DNA of 64,000 bases from Nymphaea colorata. Its lineage: Eukaryota > Streptophyta > Magnoliopsida > Nymphaeales > Nymphaeaceae. Positions within the stretch are counted from its first letter, which is position 1; the number at the start of each line of letters is the position of its first letter. Shown here piece after piece: positions 58,050 to 64,000 of the stretch. The position numbers and the translations under genes were made by a program. The stretch is taken from contig NC_045140.1 of the NCBI RefSeq assembly GCF_008831285.2, forward strand, positions 3,389,528-3,453,527, written 5' to 3'. Below the pieces are notes generated by a model. The model saw only the letters and a list, made by a program, of their open reading frames with translations. It searched no databases and was not told the DNA's origin.

Positions 58050-60336
58050 TCCAGGTCCTTGAAAATAATCGAGCACCACGTACTCAAAAGAACAGACTCT
58101 GTGCTCTCTCTGTGATCTCTCTGTGTTCTCTCTGTCTCGCTCTCTCGCTCACATTGATAGCTCCTTGCCGATAGACTTTGTTCTGGAAAGCATGTAAAGT
58201 GTATTTCGTAAGTTACGAACCTGAACAAGATTCTTCTAGAACAAGAACGAGCCTATCCTGCAGCGGGTTCGATCGTCTGCTGGCCTCAAATATGCCCATT
58301 GCCCTTCCTCACCATGTGAATCAGAGGCGAGCTAGAAATCTTTCACAAAAAAGCAGAATTAAAGTTTTAAAATTTTCATAGGAGCCAAAATATTTTTTTA
58401 TATATATATATATATATAAAACAAGTAATTTTTTTTTAAAATTTACATGTAATTATTTTATTTTATTTTATTTTTAGCTCGGTTGCGATGTTGTGGTGCC
58501 ATATCCTTCACCTTTTCTTTTTCTCTTGGATGTTCCATTTGATTCCACTGAACTACTCCCAGTGAGACTGAGAGAGTTTGAAGCCGCCACTTTCTCCTTA
58601 CCTTAGGTCCAAATCTGCTTGATGACTAGAGTAGTCTTAGTCTTGCACTATACTCTTCAACTCGAGTATCAAGCATGCCACCATTTGCAGTTTATTTGCT
58701 TGAGTGGCTCCGCTCTACCAGATCCAAGCAGATGAAATGTTTGGAACAAAGGACACATGTAAGGTGCTATTTGTTCCCCTTTTATGAGACGTGCGCGTCC
58801 TACGGTGAGTGCGACCCACCGTCAAGGTCCTTTCTAGGAGGGGCACAATACATAGAACAGTGTTGGGGGCAAAGGTCCGACAGTTTTTCGAATCCGTCTT
58901 CTTTATTAAGCAAAGAGAGGAGAGAAAATGTTCTTTCTTAAAAGAGCTGCCAATGGACAAGAAGGGTCACTCTTATTTGGGGCTGGGAAATGAGAGCAAC
59001 AAACCGAAACAAGCATGTTCAAGCTCAGTTCCATTAATTTATTGAAAAAGAACAAACTCTATTCATCTTCATCATGAGGCTAGCCCGAGTGGCTTGAAAT
59101 ATAGCAAAGTAGTTTTCTCAAGCTTGGCCCATGTATTGCTTGATTTATATAACAAAACGAACTTGAATTGATCATGGGGTTGCAGATGCAATTTGACGAT
59201 CAGGAGATCATATATGTGTGTGTGTGTGTGTATGAAAGTGGCCTTGGTCATATGCCTTCACTATAAATAAAACTCCAACAAAAGTTCTTTATTTTAGGTG
59301 TCCACTTAAAGTATTGTTCAATGAGGAAACAAAATACAAGTTGCTCAAAGTTTTTGGTTGTGTTTTGCTTGCTTAAGAGAATGCTGGAAAATAAACTTGG
59401 TATTTTAAATATGAAAAAGTGCATATCCCTGTGTGCACTTTGCGAAAAATTGTGGTGGTTATTGTTGTCTAAACTAGAAGACAACAATATGGTGTTCAAT
59501 GAGAATCATTTTCTTTTCCTTGCCTCATGAGAATCTTTAAAAACCTATTGAAACATAGAGAACCCCAAAATTATGCCAACAAACTCATTGCAAATGTATC
59601 CTCCATGATGTGAGCCTTTCACACAATGAGTCAAATACGTTCTTGCCAACTATAGATACTGCAAATGCAGTTGTGATTCATTTTTGGAGACATCATTATA
59701 AATAATGCCTCATCTTGCTCGTTGTCATTGAGGGTGTAAGGATTTCACCATAGGCATAGGTTGACCCTGAATGAACCACATAATGGTAGTTTTCTATAGT
59801 TGTTGTTCTCTTGTAATCTCAAACATGTCCATCTATTTAATAAACACGTGAAATGGGATGCTTCTTGTGCTTTTGATTCAGTAAAACATTGTCCGTCTAA
59901 AAGAATTCATATAAAATAGTGTTCTTGATTTAAAAGGAACTCATGGAAGTCCAAAATATTTACACAAAGAAAAAGAAAGCATTTGCAGGGTCATTTCACG
60001 AATGCCTTGGACATGATAACAACTTACTATGGCGCAAATATAAAAGGGATGCATTATCTTTTTTTACTCACGCCAATAGTCCTAATTCCTCCATCTGTCC
60101 TTTTCTCTCTTGAGCTTTGTATGATTAAGGGTTTTTTCCCGTAAGAGAACCATAAAGCTTTTGCGATGTGCGTCGATATATAGAAGTCTAAAATTAGAAA
60201 AAAAAAAAAAAAGCATGAACTTCATTGCAAGGTTAACTTCATGAATACCTGGTTAAGAAAGAGAGAGAGAGAGAGAGGACGAGATCATAATAGTAGAATC
60301 TCTCTCCAAATTACCTGGTTAATCTTGACACAAAGA
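58050..60336. other. Intergenic DNA with a copia fragment
   Basis: Apart from the copia piece at 59290-59530, only AT-rich sequence, a (TA)n run at about 58401-58417, a (GT)n run at 59216-59231 and short open frames are seen. Confidence 0.45.
59290..59530 (+). pseudogene. Short Ty1/copia integrase C-terminal fragment
   Basis: Plus strand reads VLFNEETKYKLLKVFGCV, then a stop, then a shifted remnant and VFNENHFLF. This is the order of the copia post-integrase segment (LF...P.Y..LRVFGC... VFNE..FPF). It is only about 240 bp and interrupted. It could belong to the same family as the fragment at 54920-55800, but there is no overlap to compare. Confidence 0.5.
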
Positions 60337-60342
60337 TTTATT
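60337..60342 (-). terminator. Candidate polyadenylation signal of the NPH3 gene
   Basis: AATAAA on the minus strand about 140 nt downstream of the stop codon at 60483. Confidence 0.4.
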
Positions 60343-60482
60343 TGAATACAAGTTGCCATCAATATACAGCCCGCAAAAATCAGGCACCAAAAAAAAAAAT
60401 CAAGAGATTGGGTGCTTAAAAGGTGTAATATAATATGTTACCACATGCACAAAAGTACAATACAGGAGCATGAACTATTAGA

Positions 60483-63400
60483 TCATAATCTTTCTTTCTC
60501 ACTAACACTCGTGTTGCTAGACCATAGCTTGCTGAACATCTTCTTGGGTCCAGAAGGTACAGACCACATTGCCCTCAGCTTAGAGTTTTTAACACCGTTG
60601 CTGTACTGTCTAATTTCCTCGCAGTCATTTTCAGCTTCTGCAAGCCTCATTCTAAGTGTTGTTGCAGCTGATGCAGTGGTTTTATCTGATTTTGGTAACT
60701 GTAGGCTGATACTCCATGCGTCATCAGCAGGCCCACCTAAGTTCGATAATTTAGAGTTTTGATCTTCTGTTCTTTGAGTGGAAGTGGCAGATGAAAGCAA
60801 TGCCTTGATGTCAGAAGGAAGATCATGAACTTTATTTCCAGAAATTCCTGCTTTGACTTGCTCAAAGAAGAGGACCTGGACAACGACTCTAAGCGGTAGC
60901 TTCTCATTTTGAGCTGCATGCACACAGGCTTCCATTGACAGCTTTTTACAGTCCAGCAACCTGCAGAGTTGCTTTCTCTCACTCTTACTGAGCCCTGGAT
61001 GCGCCTGAAAAAATTTGGCAAAGGATTTGTCATCATTTTAAGCAAAATAGTTTATGTAGTGATACAACCTTCAAATATATAACTGAAAAAATCTCTAACT
61101 GTTCTACATCATTGAATTTAACCTCAGAGAGGGCCTCCAATTTTCCATAAAGGATCTAGGAAGCATCTTTTTAGTATAGGCAGGTTTCTGAAGAGATGTA
61201 ATAGTAATAGTTCATATGTCAAAAAAAAGAATTATGGCAAAGTGTCTTTTTTTGTTTGTTCTATGCATGCATGTACGTCAATTCATTAAGTCAGACAGAC
61301 TCCCTTTTGACTACAGAACAGGGAGAGCACTTTATTCTCTCAACTTTATGAGATATGTATGTTTCTGAACAGCTTATTCCAGCGCATGTTTGATCATATG
61401 AAAGCAAGGATTTAATACAAGAAGGAGGCATAACTTCCAGCAGGGCGTTTTCGGATCATATGAAAGCAAGGATAAACACATCTACGGACTCAGAGTAACG
61501 ATAACACCTGCAAAAATATCTATATCTTGAAACTTTTGGAATGACAGTAATTGAAAAGGTTAATTTCACATCTTCTGCATGGTCTGCACGCACTTCTAGG
61601 AATGTTCAAGGGGCCATAATACTGATCAAGTGATTTTAGACCGATTACCTGTTTACAAAGTGAAGAATTTATCTGTAAAACAAGGATCTTTCTTTTCCAA
61701 GAAAAGTTACGCTTGTTGCATCTGCAACAAAAGTATACTGAATCATGTCCACCAGCCCTTGATAAATGACCCAAGCTGTTCGTGCATAACCATGGCAGTG
61801 TATAGGTAACCCCATAGGAATCTACTTTGATATTGACAATTACACCTTGAGGTATTGCCAGCTTAATTGTCTCCTTTATGCAGCTCAGCTCTAGCTAGGT
61901 TTCATTTAGTTCCTTTTCAAACGGTTGCTTCCCTCAATTCTTTGTATCCACCTCAAAAGATGGAAGCAAGTTATCAAGAGGTTTACAATCAAAGCATAAT
62001 TTTGCTGCCTCGAAGCAGCTTGCCTTGCTTACACTAACTAGAGGGATAAGGAAAAAAACAGACCTACAGACTCACCTTCAGAAAGATATCAATCATCCAG
62101 TAGAGATCATCATGGTCTGGCCGTGCAAAATCAGGGATCTTCTCAGCCAATTCAATCACCTTGGCTACAGATAGATTAGGATCTCTGGAAATTTCCTGCA
62201 GATAACAATCTATAATCTTGGCCACCTTCAGCTTTGAACAATGCGATGCGGACGAAGATCTCCTGCTAGTCTCCAACTGAAGCTCGACATCTTCAGTAGA
62301 TCTTGATCTCCTCCTCTCACAGGCAAAACGGAAGTTCTTCTCCCTCTGTGGGCTCGTTGGTGGGCTGTTCCACTGCATCATGAATTCTTCTAGTATCCTC
62401 TGCACAATCTCCACGTCATACAACGTCTCCACTGAGTAACAAAGTGAAGGGATTAAGAGATCCTCGGCACGCGCTTCTTCTAACTGCATCCCCACCCTCC
62501 TTGCCAATTCAAGTTTGGTGGAACAGGATGCGCCAATGATGCTGCTAGCTTTCAGAAGCTTCAGTAGAAAACTGCAAGAAACAGAGTTCCTTTCCGTCGG
62601 CAACAAGGTCACAATGGACTCCAATATCATCTTGTGCCCTGATACCACATTCTCAGTGTTGGCGGAATCTTTCACATTCTTTTTCTTTGACAAGATCGGC
62701 AGCCAACGGAGAGCATAACGATGCAGTGCCTCACCTATCAGATTTGCTGGGACCCTGTTCCCTGACTTAATTGCAAGCATGACTCTCAGATAATGGTCCA
62801 CACAAAGCTCCGATATGTCTTCACCCCACCACCACCTTGAATTGGTTCGGTTCCCATTACTTTGGCACTCATCTCTGCTTCCTCTAACAGAGCAACTCCG
62901 TGACCAACTCAGTTTGGAAGGGTGCAAGAGCACCCGATAAGCTATTGAATCGACACATCGACTTGTGATCTTGAGTTCTTCTGACAATTGAGGCAGCGCT
63001 TTGGTGCTCTGCAGAGCAATAATGGAGTCCTTCCACCCTTTGAGAATGCAAGAACTGAAGAAAACCTCCAGCTTATATATCAGATTCCCATTTTCTATCT
63101 CCTCTGTCATCTTTAGATACTCTGCTGCACATCGGACTGCGACAATGTTATGTGCGCTGAGTGTGATTGTAATACCATAGCAAAATTTAGCACATAATTC
63201 AAAGGCGTCGATGCCTCCAGGGAAATCAAGTATCTTGATGGGTTCATCTGTACCATTGGCTTCAGAAATGAGTAACTGTAAGTGACCACACCTAGATAGA
63301 AGGGGGAACTGCATAAAAGAGTGCACAGGAAAAGATGGTGATTATGTTTGTTCTGTTAGCATCTAGGCATTAATCAAACAGAATTGGAAAGAAGAAAACC

Positions 63401-63897
63401 AATAAGCTAAAGAAATACAAGAAAAGTAAATTCAAAGAAAAAAAGGATCATCATGATACGGCAAATCTTTCCCTTCATTTGCAACAATAGCTCAATGCCA
63501 AACTGATTATACACTAAACTGAAGAAAATTTAAAAAAAAAAAAGGTACCTTATGCAACAGGTATGCCGTGTTGTTGATTTGGATGATGAGGTCACTAGGA
63601 ACTTCTGAGGACACAGACCTAAATCAGAAGAAAACCCTTTGAAACATTAAAAACATCACTACAAACCGAAATCAAATCGAGAGAAGAACAAAGATGAAGG
63701 CGTAAAACCAAATCTAGCTCCTGCAGGTGATAATCTTTATCCATTTGAATGGAAGAGGTCACAAGAAAAACATAAACAAAAGAAAGTAAAAAAAATCAGC
63801 AGAAAAAAGCATGGCTCAAACACAGACAATAGACAAACCTGACAGCCTCGGCCGAATAGAAAGTATCCGGTCTGGTACCCAACTTCATAAACTTCAT
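60483..63897 (-). CDS. NPH3-family BTB/POZ protein, four exons
   Basis: Minus-strand exons are 63839-63897, 63549-63618, 62076-63308 and 60483-61004, all GT-AG, giving 627 aa. It begins [20 protein letters not shown], the usual NPH3-family start. The BTB domain spans about 25-130 ([39 protein letters not shown]). The NPH3 domain runs from WWGEDISEL (about 203-211) through RYALRWLPI and [15 protein letters not shown] to [20 protein letters not shown] and VVQVLFFEQ in the last exon. A short coiled coil ([17 protein letters not shown], about 555-580) follows, then a basic Ser-rich tail. Family members act as CUL3 adaptor or membrane-associated partners of phototropins and auxin-transport regulators; this one's partner is unknown. 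Length is normal and no break is seen. It resembles Arabidopsis At5g66560-type members, but the subclade is uncertain. Confidence 0.93.
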
Positions 63898-64000
63898 TTC
63901 CAACTTCTTTCTCTTAAAACCGAAAGCAAAATCTCATCAGCGTGCTTAGTTTACTTGATACAGACCAAAATTCTGCATTTTGAAGTATCAGGATCAACAG
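63898..64000. other. 5' UTR / promoter start of the NPH3 gene
   Basis: Only about 100 bp upstream of the ATG are in the window. No TATA box is visible in them; the promoter lies beyond the right edge. Confidence 0.5.

Overview
The window is nuclear DNA of a flowering plant. It is AT-rich, most genes are split by GT-AG introns, and the encoded families are plant ones: a Raf-like MAPKKK, an L-type lectin receptor kinase, an NPH3/BTB protein and an arabinogalactan-type GPI protein. The space between genes is filled with retrotransposon debris, MITEs and microsatellites. I cannot name the species.

Genes, left to right. (1) 2144-8309, minus: an ATN1-like Raf kinase of six exons and 352 aa, with one 4.3 kb intron. 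(2) 24527-24880, minus: a single-exon 117-aa AGP-like secreted GPI-anchor protein. (3) 40248-45652, plus: a TMEM245 / AI-2E-transporter-like membrane protein of 696 aa in two exons, with a repeat-filled 3.3 kb intron before a 31-aa last exon. (4) 48617-50488, minus: an intronless LecRK-S.1-type receptor kinase of 623 aa. (5) 57711-58049, plus: a small protein of the plant 'serine-rich protein-like' family. (6) 60483-63897, minus: an NPH3-family BTB protein of four exons and 627 aa. All six reading frames are intact. They share no obvious pathway; this is an ordinary plant gene neighbourhood, not an operon or cluster.

Mobile DNA. 15075-20628 holds a 5'-truncated, mutated Ty3/gypsy chromovirus (RNase H, integrase, chromodomain remnants) with one long 3' LTR that carries a 272-bp tandem duplication. 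Inside that LTR sits a 190-bp solo LTR flanked by a perfect 5-bp target duplication. Two near-complete relatives of the solo LTR occur at 34443-34871 (plus) and 54329-54787 (minus). Each is LTR, about 71-78 bp of interior with a tRNA-Met-type PBS and a polypurine tract, then LTR: a TRIM family (terminal-repeat retrotransposon in miniature). Two hAT-type elements at 26068-26900 and 32759-33156 each have TIRs and 8-bp target duplications matching at 7 of 8 bases. There are also a Tourist-like MITE (11238-11355), a foldback element in the TMEM245 intron, a possible CACTA-type MITE, decayed Ty1/copia fragments and a dispersed AT-rich 'GATTTGGATT' repeat at four places.

Other structure includes a direct segmental duplication of about 0.9 kb (33406-34270 and 35537-36468), a tandem duplication inside the TMEM245 intron, a cluster of 'GAAACCCTCGA' palindromes beside a GC-rich coding-like island (53023-53860), and many long (TA)n, (CT)n and (CA)n tracts. 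I saw no rRNA or CRISPR array, and no tRNA gene I could support. I found no previously undescribed multigene system; the most notable original observation is the TRIM family with its nested solo LTR.
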